From Gillisia mitskevichiae (GTDB lineage: Bacteria > Bacteroidota > Bacteroidia > Flavobacteriales > Flavobacteriaceae): 64,000 nt of DNA. A program made the position numbers and the translations under genes. Below are positions 1 to 8,603 of this stretch, piece by piece; the first letter of the stretch is position 1, and each line of letters opens with the position of its first letter. The stretch lies in assembly GCF_003634585.1 (NCBI RefSeq), contig NZ_RBLG01000002.1, positions 186,001 to 250,000 of the forward strand, written 5' to 3'. Below the pieces are notes generated by a model. It was not told the DNA's origin, did no database searches, and worked only from the letters and a program-made list of their open reading frames with translations.

Positions 1-439
1 TGCAAGTCATTTTGCGACAACACATTTAATGGATGCTTTAGAAATTTACCGGGATGAATTTCAAGTATCAGAAGAGTTACAGGAACCACGTGTAATGGCT
101 GGGGTAAATATTATTATTGCAGATACAGACGAGGAAGCCGAACGTATGTCTACATCTTTAATCCGTATGATCGTGGGGATATTTACAGGTAAACGGGAGT
201 TTGTACAACCACCAACCGCCATGACAACAGAATTGGAGGAGATTTTGCAACATCCGCAAATACACCAAATGTTAAAATATTCTTTTATAGGTAGTAAGGC
301 CACCGTGAAAGCTCAGGTAAAAGAGTTTATGGAGCAAACCAAAGCGGACGAACTTATAGCGGTTACTAATATTTACGATGTAAACGACAGAATACGATCT
401 TATGAATTATTTGCTGAGATCATGCAGGAGTTGAATTAA
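1..439 (+). CDS. LLM-class flavin-dependent monooxygenase, C-terminal part (5' end outside window)
   Basis: The frame is open from base 2, so the gene begins upstream of the window and the ATG at 29 is internal. About 145 C-terminal residues are visible. The segments ASHFATTHLMDALEIYR and VMAGVNIIIADTDEEAERM are typical of the last third of single-component bacterial luciferase-like monooxygenases (the MsnO8 or alkanal-monooxygenase-like group), which are TIM-barrel enzymes using reduced FMN. The flavin-binding N-terminal barrel is not in view, so substrate and cofactor cannot be judged. The gene converges on the GDSL esterase, with a long stem-loop between them. The family call is fairly firm; the specific role is unknown. 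Confidence 0.75.
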   Translation, partial: ASHFATTHLMDALEIYRDEFQVSEELQEPRVMAGVNIIIADTDEEAERMSTSLIRMIVGIFTGKREFVQPPTAMTTELEEILQHPQIHQMLKYSFIGSKATVKAQVKEFMEQTKADELIAVTNIYDVNDRIRSYELFAEIMQELN

Positions 440-447
440 AATTTATT

Positions 448-505
448 GTAAAGCATTAGTTATTTGAGAATCTATAATGAATTTTCAAATAACTGGTGTC
501 TTTAC
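448..505. terminator. Stem-loop between convergent genes, possible bidirectional terminator
   Basis: AGTTATTTGA (458-467) is repeated inverted as TCAAATAACT (485-494), and the outer arms GTAAAG (448-453) and CTTTAC (500-505) also pair. It fills the 90-bp gap between two convergent genes. There is no clear T-run right after either arm, so intrinsic termination is only plausible. Confidence 0.45.
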
Positions 506-529
506 AAAATACCTCTAACAACTCTTAAG

Positions 530-1285
530 TTATTTTGATTCCTCGTTGATCACAGGCGAGAGAACTTCCCAAACATTTTCAGCAACGATCTTATGACCTT
601 CTACAGTTGGATGAATTCCGTCATTCTGATTCAAAGTTTTAATACCACCAACATCTTTTAATATAAATGGAATAAAGGCAAGTTTATTTTCAGCAGCAAG
701 ATCAGTGAAAATTTCTTTGAATTCTGTTGTATAATCTTGTCCCATATTTGGTGGCAATTGCATTCCAGCCAATATAATTTTCGTAGTTGGACTCTTCAAT
801 TTTACAGCATCTATGATTGCCTGCAAGTTTGCTCTGGTTTCAGTTAATGCTACGCCGCGCAGGCCATCATTTGCGCCCAATTCTAAAACAAAAATATCAA
901 TATCTTGATTGAGTATCCATTGGATCCTACTTTTACCTCCAGCAGTAGTTTCCCCGCTTAATCCAGAATTTACAACCTCATAGGCCAATCCAAGAGAATC
1001 TATTTTAGACTGGATAACTGCAGGAAAAGCATCATTAGTATCATCCAGGCCATAACCCGCTGTGATACTATCCCCAAAAAAAAGTATGGTCTTTTTTGCA
1101 GTTGCTTCAGGAGCTTCATTTACTGTACTGCTAACTTCATTTTCCTCTACACTTACTTTAGATTTAGTTTCATTACCGCAAGAAATCAAAGCGAAAGCTA
1201 TCAGTATATAACAAAAATTTAAGAGGTTTCTAGGCTTGGAAATTGCGCTGTTTAAAAGCGTTTGTGTAGTTTTAGACTTCAGCAT
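530..1285 (-). CDS. SGNH/GDSL esterase lipoprotein, TesA-like arylesterase
   Basis: This is a secreted or lipid-anchored hydrolase of the SGNH family (TesA / lysophospholipase L1 / arylesterase type). Visible blocks are FFGDSITAGYG with nucleophile Ser73, GLSGETTAGG (block II), LELGAND with Gly137-Asn139 (block III, oxyanion hole), and DGIHPT with Asp222 and His225. The N-terminus has a hydrophobic segment ending in LISCGN (Cys36), so it is probably a lipoprotein; the part before the hydrophobic core is long, about 22 residues, and the start could be mis-set. It lies 27 bp from and divergent to an ABC ATPase/permease pair, the same order as tesA/ybbA-ybbP in E. coli. Natural substrate unknown. 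Confidence 0.88.
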   Translation of the reverse strand: MLKSKTTQTLLNSAISKPRNLLNFCYILIAFALISCGNETKSKVSVEENEVSSTVNEAPEATAKKTILFFGDSITAGYGLDDTNDAFPAVIQSKIDSLGLAYEVVNSGLSGETTAGGKSRIQWILNQDIDIFVLELGANDGLRGVALTETRANLQAIIDAVKLKSPTTKIILAGMQLPPNMGQDYTTEFKEIFTDLAAENKLAFIPFILKDVGGIKTLNQNDGIHPTVEGHKIVAENVWEVLSPVINEESK

Positions 1286-1312
1286 GATTTCAGTAATTAT
1301 TACAAAAATTAG

Positions 1313-2002
1313 ATGTCAAAGATATTAAAGATTAACGGGCTAGAAAAAAGATATACTAGTGGGTCCAAGGAATTAACTGTTCTTCAAAACATATCTTTTG
1401 AAGTTGAGAAAGGACAAACATTTTCTATAGTTGGTCCTTCTGGAAGCGGCAAAACCACCTTGCTTGGATTATGTGCAGGCTTGGACGAACCTAATGCAGG
1501 AACTGTAGAATTATGCGGTTATGATCTAAAGACTTTAAATGAAGATGAGCGAGCACAACTACGAAATGAGGAAGTTGGTTTCATTTTTCAAAATTTTCAG
1601 TTATTACCAACGCTTACTGCCTTAGAAAATGTTAGTGTGCCCTTAGAATTACAAGGAGCTAAAGACGCAAACAGCAGAGCAAAGGAATTATTGGAAAAGG
1701 TAGGTTTAGGAGATCGCATTCATCATTATCCATCGCAATTATCTGGGGGAGAGCAGCAAAGAGTGGCACTGGCAAGAGCTTTCTCTAACAGACCATCGAT
1801 TTTATTTGCAGATGAACCTACAGGAAATCTAGATGAAGAAACTGGAGAGAAAGTTATACAGTTGCTTTTTGACCTTAATAAAGATGCTGGAACTACTCTA
1901 GTAATTATTTCCCATGATCTAGATCTTGCGGCTAGAACTCAGCAAATACTAAGATTGAAAGGTGGCAAGATCTTGACTAACGAAACAACAGCAAACTTTT
2001 GA
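1313..2002 (+). CDS. ABC transporter ATP-binding protein, LolD/YbbA type
   Basis: This is a 229-residue ATPase subunit of the LolD/MacB/FtsE group that powers FtsX-like permeases. Walker A is GPSGSGKT (41-48), the signature is LSGGEQQR (143-150) and Walker B is ILFADEP (163-169) followed by TGNLD. All catalytic motifs are intact. Its stop codon overlaps the TTG start of the permease (TTGA), indicating translational coupling and a two-protein complex. The divergent GDSL esterase next door matches the E. coli ybbA-ybbP-tesA layout. The likely job is extraction or export of an envelope lipid or hydrophobic molecule, but the substrate is unknown even for the E. coli homologues. Confidence 0.92.
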   Translation: MSKILKINGLEKRYTSGSKELTVLQNISFEVEKGQTFSIVGPSGSGKTTLLGLCAGLDEPNAGTVELCGYDLKTLNEDERAQLRNEEVGFIFQNFQLLPTLTALENVSVPLELQGAKDANSRAKELLEKVGLGDRIHHYPSQLSGGEQQRVALARAFSNRPSILFADEPTGNLDEETGEKVIQLLFDLNKDAGTTLVIISHDLDLAARTQQILRLKGGKILTNETTANF

Positions 2003-4542
2003 GCACTTCCAAATTAAAATCAAAATTAAATATCCCTTGGCTTTTTAAAATGGCGTGGCGGGATGCCAAAGCAAGTAGAGTACGATTGTTGCTTTTTATG
2101 GCTTCTATAATTTTAGGGATCGCTGCCGTGGTTTCCATTCAGTTGTTCAGTCAGAATCTCACCGAAAATATTCAGAAGCAATCTAAATCTTTGATGGGTG
2201 CCGATTATACTATCGATAGCGATCAACTTCCCACGGAAAGAGCTCAGGCAATTATAGATTCTTTAAAGCCGGATGCATCTGAAGTTAATTTTGTATCGAT
2301 GATCGCTTTTCCTAAAAATGATGGGACAAAACTAGTTCGCGTTAGAGGATTAATAGGAGATTTTCCCTTTTATGGCATTATAGAAACACAGCCAGTTTCG
2401 GCGGCTGCTAATTATCAAAAATCTGGTGGCGCTCTGGTAGATGCTACGCTAATGTTGCAGTATAAAATGAATCCTGGAGATTCTATTAAAATAGGAGAAC
2501 TTACTATTCCTATTGCTGGTGCTTTACAAGCGATCCCTGGGAATACAGCAATTTCAACTTCCGTTGCGCCGCTAGTCATTATTCCGTATAGATATATTGA
2601 CGAAACAGAATTGCTACAGTTTGGAAGCCGTAAAGAATATCAGTTTTTTTACAAGCAACCAGAAGTAGATCTAGAAGCCTTAGAAAAGCGTCTGGAACCC
2701 ATGCTAGAGGCAGAAGATGCAGATCTAGATACCCATACTAGTACAAGCCGCCGACTGGGAAGACGTTATGAGAATGTTGGATCCTTTTTAAATTTAACGG
2801 CATTCATTGCACTTTTACTGGGTTGTGTTGGTATAGCCAGTTCTGTAAACATTTATATCAAGGAAAAAATTAAAGCCATCGCCGTCTTAAAATGTATGGG
2901 AGCTTCAAGAAAACAAAGCTTTTTGATCTTCTTAATACAAATTGCAGGAATAGGAATTGTGGGAGGAGTTATAGGAACGGCAATTGGTGTAGGGCTTCAG
3001 GAGTTATTCCCTCTATTATTAAAAGAATTCTTACCATTTGATCTAACCATAAATATTAGCGTACAACCATTAATTATGGGCGTGATCTTAGGTTTAGTGA
3101 TGTCCGTTTTATTTGCTTTATTGCCATTATTACGCACTTGGTATGTTTCTCCATTAGAGGTTTTACGGGTTAGCGCTAGTACATCTGCAGGATCAAAAAA
3201 GGCTCGAATTGTGGCAATTGCAGTGATCATTCTGTTTTTATATGGTTTTACTTTTTGGTTGCTCAAAGACTGGTTGTTTGCACTCGCATTTATTGGTGGA
3301 GTGCTTGTAACATTTGGAGTATTGGCAGGTATCGCCATTCTTAGCATGAAAGCGGTGAAAAACTATTTCCCCAAAGGAGCGCGTTTTACAACGAGACAAA
3401 GTTTACTGAATCTATTTCGGCCCAACAATCAAACCCTCGTATTACTTGTAGCTATTGGTTTAGGAACCTTTTTGATAAGTACTTTATATTTTACCAAAGA
3501 TATATTATTGGATAAAACAGAATTAGGTCAAAGCTCAGAATCTGCGAACCTAATTACCTTAGATGTACAGCCAGCCCAGATTGATGAAGTGGTGAAGACT
3601 TTTGAAGCAAATAATTTACCAGTAATAGATAATATTCCGCTAGTTACCATGCGTATTCATAGTATAAAAAATGTTCTGGTAAATGCTTTACGTGCCGACA
3701 GTACCGCACAAATAAGAGGCTGGATCTTGAACCACGAATTTAGGACAACTTATCGGGATGAATTAATGGCTTCAGAAGAAATCATGGAAGGGGAGTGGGT
3801 GGCTACTCAAAACAAGAATGATCTAGTTCAAATTTCGATCTCAGATAATCTTGCACAAGATGCAAACGTGGGAATAGGTGATTCTATCGTTTTTAATGTG
3901 CAAGGAGTACTTATGCAAACAGTTGTGAAAAGCATTCGAAAAGTAGATTGGGCAAACCTGCAACTCAATTTTTCTATCGTTTTTCCAAAAGGGGTTTTAG
4001 AAGATGCACCTCAATTTAATGTATTAACAACTTATGCCGCAACAGAAAAAGCTTCAGCGGGCTTACAGCGAGATTTGGTTAGCAAATTCCCCAATGTTTC
4101 TATTATAGATTTAAGACAAGTATATACTGTGGTAGAAGATATACTGGATAAAGTATCATGGATCATCAATTTCATGGCTTTCTTTAGTATTCTAACAGGA
4201 ATTATCGTGTTGATAGGTTCTGTGCGTACAAGTAAATATCAGCGTATCAAGGAAAGTGTGTTGCTAAGAACTTTGGGCGCTAAGAACAAACAAATATTAA
4301 GCATCACCGCACTTGAATATTTATTTTTAGGAGTATTAGGAAGTTTAGTAGGAATACTTTTGGCACTTATTAGTAGTTTTTTATTGGCTATTTTCGTTTT
4401 TAAAGAAGCATTTGTACCATCATTAATTCCGTTTTTTATATTTATACCAGGAATTTCCTTATTGGTTCTGGGAATTGGATTAAGCAACATTCGGGAAGTT
4501 TTGAAGAGTTCTCCTTTAGAAGTTCTAAGAAAAACAGCTTAG
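1999..4542 (+). CDS. ABC transporter permease, FtsX-like (YbbP type)
   Basis: This 847-residue inner-membrane permease has the YbbP layout: a first TM helix (about residues 27-50), a large extracytoplasmic domain, a bundle of TM helices near 260-390, a middle TM pair, a second extracytoplasmic domain, and a last FtsX domain near 715-840. The motif KIKAIAVLKCMGASRKQ (first FtsX domain) is echoed by the motif RIKESVLLRTLGAKNKQ in the second, which is typical of duplicated FtsX domains. The start is TTG, overlapping the ATPase stop; an ATG at 2050 (residue 18), directly before the first TM region, is the alternative. It works with the upstream ATPase; substrate unknown. Confidence 0.9.
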   Translation: MSTSKLKSKLNIPWLFKMAWRDAKASRVRLLLFMASIILGIAAVVSIQLFSQNLTENIQKQSKSLMGADYTIDSDQLPTERAQAIIDSLKPDASEVNFVSMIAFPKNDGTKLVRVRGLIGDFPFYGIIETQPVSAAANYQKSGGALVDATLMLQYKMNPGDSIKIGELTIPIAGALQAIPGNTAISTSVAPLVIIPYRYIDETELLQFGSRKEYQFFYKQPEVDLEALEKRLEPMLEAEDADLDTHTSTSRRLGRRYENVGSFLNLTAFIALLLGCVGIASSVNIYIKEKIKAIAVLKCMGASRKQSFLIFLIQIAGIGIVGGVIGTAIGVGLQELFPLLLKEFLPFDLTINISVQPLIMGVILGLVMSVLFALLPLLRTWYVSPLEVLRVSASTSAGSKKARIVAIAVIILFLYGFTFWLLKDWLFALAFIGGVLVTFGVLAGIAILSMKAVKNYFPKGARFTTRQSLLNLFRPNNQTLVLLVAIGLGTFLISTLYFTKDILLDKTELGQSSESANLITLDVQPAQIDEVVKTFEANNLPVIDNIPLVTMRIHSIKNVLVNALRADSTAQIRGWILNHEFRTTYRDELMASEEIMEGEWVATQNKNDLVQISISDNLAQDANVGIGDSIVFNVQGVLMQTVVKSIRKVDWANLQLNFSIVFPKGVLEDAPQFNVLTTYAATEKASAGLQRDLVSKFPNVSIIDLRQVYTVVEDILDKVSWIINFMAFFSILTGIIVLIGSVRTSKYQRIKESVLLRTLGAKNKQILSITALEYLFLGVLGSLVGILLALISSFLLAIFVFKEAFVPSLIPFFIFIPGISLLVLGIGLSNIREVLKSSPLEVLRKTA

Positions 4543-4755
4543 CAACAGACCTATTGAGATATTTTATATAATTCTGCTAAAGGTTTCTTTAAATATGAAT
4601 CAGTCACTGGCTAATCCACTTCTTGAGGTAAATCATAAATAAGTAGTGTGCCGAAAATGGAATTAAAATATTATATTTAATATGCTGAAAATTAAATAGT
4701 TGTCTCTAGGTTTATCTAGTTAGTTGTTCATCTTCAATAAATTAAAATATCAGGT

Positions 4756-5949
4756 ATGTTACAAAATGTTTTATTAGAACGAGAGATCTATTCTTCAGAA
4801 GAACATAAAATGACCCGAAAGATGATCCAAGATTTCATCCACAATGAAATTTTGGATCAGCAAGATGAATGGGAAAAAAATGGAATGGTTAGCCGAGCGA
4901 TCTGGGAACGTGCCGGGGAATTGGGATTGCTTTGCATTGATATGCCTGAAAAATATGGGGGAGGTGGTTTAGATTTCAGCTTTAGCGCCTTATTTATTGA
5001 GGAGTTGGCTAAAAAAGGAGTTAGTGGACCAGGTTTTTCATTACATTCAGATGTTATTGCTCCCTATCTCTTAAAGTATGGCACCGAAGTTCAAAAGCAA
5101 AATTATCTACCTAGAATGGCTAGCGGGCAATTAATCACATCACTTGGTATGACAGAACCAAACTGTGGTAGTGATCTTCAGGCTATCACAACTAACGCTG
5201 TAGATAAAGGAGATCATTATTTGGTAAATGGTCAGAAAACTTTTATCACTAATGGTTATATGAGTGATATGTCTATAGTAGCCGTAAAAACCTATCTTGG
5301 AACAAAGAATGAAGGCGTTTCTTTATTGATCATTGAAAACGATTCTGAAGGTTTTGAAAAGGGAATCCCACTCAAGAAAATAGGGATGAAAGCCCAAGAT
5401 ACTTGCGAATTGTTTTTTGATAATGTAAAAGTTTCAAAAGAAAATTTATTAGGAGAAGAAGGAGCAGGATTCAAAATTATGATGAAGGAATTAGCTAGAG
5501 AACGATTAATAGTAGCACTTAATGCTATTGGTGGGGCAGAAGGGGCTATTGAAAAAACTATTGAATATACCTCTACAAGAACAGCTTTTAAGCAACCTAT
5601 TGCAAATTTTCAAAACACACAATTTAAACTTGCAGAGTGTGCTACACAATTACAAATACATCAAACTTTTTTAGATCGTTGTACACTATTACTTTCAGCA
5701 CATAAATTAACTGCCGAAAGTGCTTCCATGGCTAAGTATTCAGCAACAGAAATGCACTCTAAAGTAGTAGACGAATGTCTGCAGTTATTTGGAGGTTATG
5801 GATATATGTGGGATTACCCAATTGCTAGGATGTATGCAGATAATAGAGTGGCAAGAATTTATGCCGGCACCAATGAGATCATGAAAGTATTGATAGCTCG
5901 AGGTTTGTTCAAAGAATTGTTTCAGCAAATGAAAGCAACGAAAAAATAG
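4756..5949 (+). CDS. Acyl-CoA dehydrogenase, long-chain (LCAD)-like
   Basis: This 397-residue FAD enzyme for the first step of fatty acid beta-oxidation has a helical N-terminal domain, a middle beta-domain (MTEPNCGSDLQA, then ITNGYMSD) and a C-terminal helical domain (QLFGGYGYMWDYP). The usual catalytic glutamate position in the motif IYxGTxxI is alanine (IYAGTNEIMK), but Glu249 in ELARERL sits where long-chain and isovaleryl-CoA dehydrogenases carry their base, and the surrounding sequence also resembles LCAD. Activity is therefore expected. Electrons would go to ETF; the Fe-S pair at 52-54 kb could be a quinone-side acceptor (inference). It stands alone with 213 bp upstream and converges on the ThiE-like gene. 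Confidence 0.92.
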   Translation: MLQNVLLEREIYSSEEHKMTRKMIQDFIHNEILDQQDEWEKNGMVSRAIWERAGELGLLCIDMPEKYGGGGLDFSFSALFIEELAKKGVSGPGFSLHSDVIAPYLLKYGTEVQKQNYLPRMASGQLITSLGMTEPNCGSDLQAITTNAVDKGDHYLVNGQKTFITNGYMSDMSIVAVKTYLGTKNEGVSLLIIENDSEGFEKGIPLKKIGMKAQDTCELFFDNVKVSKENLLGEEGAGFKIMMKELARERLIVALNAIGGAEGAIEKTIEYTSTRTAFKQPIANFQNTQFKLAECATQLQIHQTFLDRCTLLLSAHKLTAESASMAKYSATEMHSKVVDECLQLFGGYGYMWDYPIARMYADNRVARIYAGTNEIMKVLIARGLFKELFQQMKATKK

Positions 5950-6005
5950 AATCTTCCCTTTTTAAAGATATTTCACTTTTAACTTTATTGTAAATTGATC
6001 TTATG

Positions 6006-6647
6006 TTATTTAAATGAATGGCGTTTCTCTTCTATTAAAGATGCGTTTAGTAATAGATTAAATGTTTTTATAGTATCAAAATATTGGGTGATTTCATCAG
6101 ACACAGCAATTCCAGAAACACCTGTTGCTAATATGCCTTTAACATCTTCTGTGGTTATGCCTCCAAATCCAAGTATCGGAGTTTCAGTTTTTAAGGCTTC
6201 TGAAACTGCAGTATAACCGCTTAAACCTAAAGCCGGACTTAGATTGTCTTTGCTTGTTGTAAATCTAAAGGGGCTTAAAATAATATAATCGACTTCCTTA
6301 TCTATTAATGTTTGGCAATCTTGCAAGGTAGTTGCTGTTGCGCCAATAATTTGCCAAGTGTATAAATGCGCTCTCACTATAGTAGGGCAGGAGTCCATTT
6401 TTTCTAAGTGTACACCATCTGCTTTAACCTCTTTTGCAATTTTATATTGGTCGTTAATAATTAATCTAGTTTGATAATGCGAGGTGATCTCTCTAGCTTC
6501 TTTGGCTAATTTTAAAAAATTTTCTTCTGAATCATTTTTTAAACCTAATTGCACAAGTTCAACACCAGAAGTACAGGCTTTTTGGATGTTTTCCAGATGT
6601 TCTTTTGGAGAGTTTCCTTGAGATATATAATGTAGTTTGGGTATCAT
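6006..6647 (-). CDS. ThiE/TenI-like TIM-barrel protein (thiamine phosphate synthase family)
   Basis: This 213-residue protein has the ThiE fold signatures LIINDQYKIA (62-71), DGVHLEKMD (77-85), SPFRFTTSK (125-133) and FGGI (161-164). ThiE joins HMP-pyrophosphate to thiazole phosphate. Two normally conserved motifs differ: the QLRxK segment reads QLGLKN (Arg to Gly), and the G(V/A)SxH segment reads GATATT, losing its His. Such changes are typical of TenI-like homologues that do not make thiamine phosphate. There are no other thi genes nearby and no recognisable TPP riboswitch upstream. It is either a divergent ThiE or a TenI-type paralogue; the fold is secure, the activity is not. Confidence 0.75.
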   Translation of the reverse strand: MIPKLHYISQGNSPKEHLENIQKACTSGVELVQLGLKNDSEENFLKLAKEAREITSHYQTRLIINDQYKIAKEVKADGVHLEKMDSCPTIVRAHLYTWQIIGATATTLQDCQTLIDKEVDYIILSPFRFTTSKDNLSPALGLSGYTAVSEALKTETPILGFGGITTEDVKGILATGVSGIAVSDEITQYFDTIKTFNLLLNASLIEEKRHSFK

Positions 6648-7177
6648 AATGTCTTACTTTCTTTTTACTGGATATGCATTTTCCATTTTTTAGAAGTGTC
6701 TTTTTTTAAAAAAAATAATAGATTACTTGCCAAAGTGGAAGAGCATCTGCTATTCAAAAATTTCTGCATAGTTGTTACAGAATATTAAAATTAAAGGAAA
6801 TGCAAAAATACGAATGTTTAAGTGCCCAAGTACAAAGGTTTCTTATGAAAACAGAATATAACGGGATAGTTTACATAGTATTGAATTATAGCCTTTAGTT
6901 TCTGTACACATCATAATTCAGCTCATTATTTTTTAATATAGGTATCAACCACTTGCTAAACCATATTTAAAAGTATACCATAGGGTTAAGCGTTATATTA
7001 TTTGAACTGAGTGAAAGAAGAGTAGAATGAACTCACAATCTGTTAGTTTTCTTTCCAAAATTTTCATTCAGATCTTATATATAACTAGCCATTTACGCTA
7101 CCAGCCCAATAGAAATGGGGGAAATTGTTGGTAGAACATTGTGGTTGAACAAATCATCTTTATTAACGGATTTTCGT
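6648..7177. other. Gene-free stretch, about 530 bp
   Basis: No supported gene or RNA was found here between the ThiE-like gene and the propeller lipoprotein. It holds one candidate promoter for each neighbour, AT-rich homopolymer runs near 6710, and only very short open frames. Confidence 0.5.
6803..6829 (-). promoter_or_regulatory. Candidate Bacteroidota promoter for the ThiE-like gene
   Basis: Read on the minus strand, a perfect -7 box TATTTTTG (6803-6810) has a TTG (6827-6829) 16 bp upstream. It would give a leader of about 150 nt, with no TPP riboswitch motif visible in it. Confidence 0.35.
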
Positions 7178-7185
7178 TATGTTTG
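7178..7185 (+). promoter_or_regulatory. -7 box of the propeller-lipoprotein operon
   Basis: TATGTTTG matches TAnnTTTG exactly and overlaps the ATG at 7179. This argues that 7179 is not the translation start and supports the ATG at 7215, about 25 nt after the expected transcription start. Confidence 0.5.
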
Positions 7186-7214
7186 TTTTCTCCAATGAAA
7201 AATTCAATATTTTG

Positions 7215-8594
7215 ATGAAATACTTCACTTTAATTCTACTTATCCTATGTTTTTCTTGCTCATCTGATGATGACAATTCTCATATTAATTCAAAACCAGG
7301 ATCCATACAAATCGAGGAAATTCTTTTAGATGGTAAAAAAGTAACTATAGACTGGAGTGATGCCAAAGATGAAGATGATGACCAGATATTTTATAAATTA
7401 TATATAAACTCCATTCTTATTTCAGAAACTACAGAATCTATAGGTGCTACGACTTTAGAGTATAATAAAGATTATACGGGTAGAATAATAGGTTCAGATA
7501 AGAACGGTGGGACAACAGAAGTTAGTTTTAATTTTTCTAGCGCTAATAGTAAAATATTATTGTTTGCAGATGGTTCTGGAGCCTTAAATGCTATCGATCT
7601 TTTTAGTTTACAACCAATGTGGTCTACTAGAACCTCAAATATAGAAAGCCATAGCATATCCGATAATATGGTTTATTCTGGTGTTAATGGTATCAATGGA
7701 TTGGATATTCTTACTGGAGAAAATATATGGTCAAGTACACCTAGCCGTAATTTTAATGATGAATATAGAAATATTATTATAGATGATTTAAATGTTTACG
7801 CTTTCGATGCTGATTCTAATTTGTTTTGTGTTAATAAAATAACAGGAGGGAAGCTATGGGAACGAAGTTTTCTAGGCTATTATGCTCCTTTATCTATAGA
7901 TTCTGAGAATGTATTTGCGTGTAGTAGGAATAATGATCATTTATATGCTATTAATAAAAAAACAGGCTTAACAAACTGGAGCTTTAGATTAAGTAATAAT
8001 AATACAGGAGCTGCCACTAAAATCAACACAAATCCTTTAATTGTAAATAACGATATCTATTTTGGTGATAATATTGGTAGGTTTTATTCTCTTAATAAAA
8101 ATACAGGCTCTATAAATTGGACTATCAATGCAGGTAAGTATAATCCATTTTATCCTTCTCCAACACAATTTAACCAATCTGTTATTGTTGGTACTTATAG
8201 AACGCTCTATGCTTATAATTTAAATACTGGTTCTACAGTATGGGAATATAATTCTCCTACTGGTGTCTTAGAGACTTCTCCATTTGTCTATAACGATAAA
8301 GTATACATTGGTATCTCAAATAATGGCAGTGGCGAATTATTATGTTTAAATGCGAAAAACGGTTCGGTGATTTGGAGTCAAGTTTTAGAAAATAACACAA
8401 CTTCTTCTCCAATTGTTTTTGAAAATACAGTATACATAGGAGATTGGAACAAAAACTTGTATGCTATAAATGCTGAAACAGGTGTAATGGATTGGAAAAT
8501 AAAAAGTGAAGGAGTCATATTTAAATCTCCAACAATTGTGATTGGCGAAGGGGAAACAGTGATTTACCCAAGTGTAAGCGGATTAAAAAATTAA
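7215..8594 (+). CDS. PQQ-like beta-propeller lipoprotein
   Basis: I place the start at ATG 7215 rather than 7179 because only then does the protein begin with a normal lipoprotein signal (MKYFTLILLILCFSC, then SSDDD), and because a promoter box overlaps 7179. A fibronectin-like beta domain follows (roughly residues 28-110), then about seven PQQ_2-type blades marked by recurring xxxTGxxxW motifs such as DILTGENIW, NKITGGKLW, NKKTGLTNW and NLNTGSTVW. The enzyme motifs of quinoprotein dehydrogenases are not evident, so a binding or scaffold role at the outer membrane is more likely, as with BamB-like propellers. It is followed 9 bp later by another lipoprotein and flanked by gene-poor DNA. Confidence 0.85.
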   Translation: MKYFTLILLILCFSCSSDDDNSHINSKPGSIQIEEILLDGKKVTIDWSDAKDEDDDQIFYKLYINSILISETTESIGATTLEYNKDYTGRIIGSDKNGGTTEVSFNFSSANSKILLFADGSGALNAIDLFSLQPMWSTRTSNIESHSISDNMVYSGVNGINGLDILTGENIWSSTPSRNFNDEYRNIIIDDLNVYAFDADSNLFCVNKITGGKLWERSFLGYYAPLSIDSENVFACSRNNDHLYAINKKTGLTNWSFRLSNNNTGAATKINTNPLIVNNDIYFGDNIGRFYSLNKNTGSINWTINAGKYNPFYPSPTQFNQSVIVGTYRTLYAYNLNTGSTVWEYNSPTGVLETSPFVYNDKVYIGISNNGSGELLCLNAKNGSVIWSQVLENNTTSSPIVFENTVYIGDWNKNLYAINAETGVMDWKIKSEGVIFKSPTIVIGEGETVIYPSVSGLKN

Positions 8595-8603
8595 ATTTTG
8601 AAA

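Noticed and set aside
6800-6898. 32-codon open frame in the gap before the propeller lipoprotein
   Set aside because: Too short, overlaps a likely promoter on the other strand, and has no family resemblance.
6648-6900. TPP riboswitch upstream of the ThiE-like gene
   Set aside because: No sequence resembling the conserved Thi-box core was found on the minus strand.
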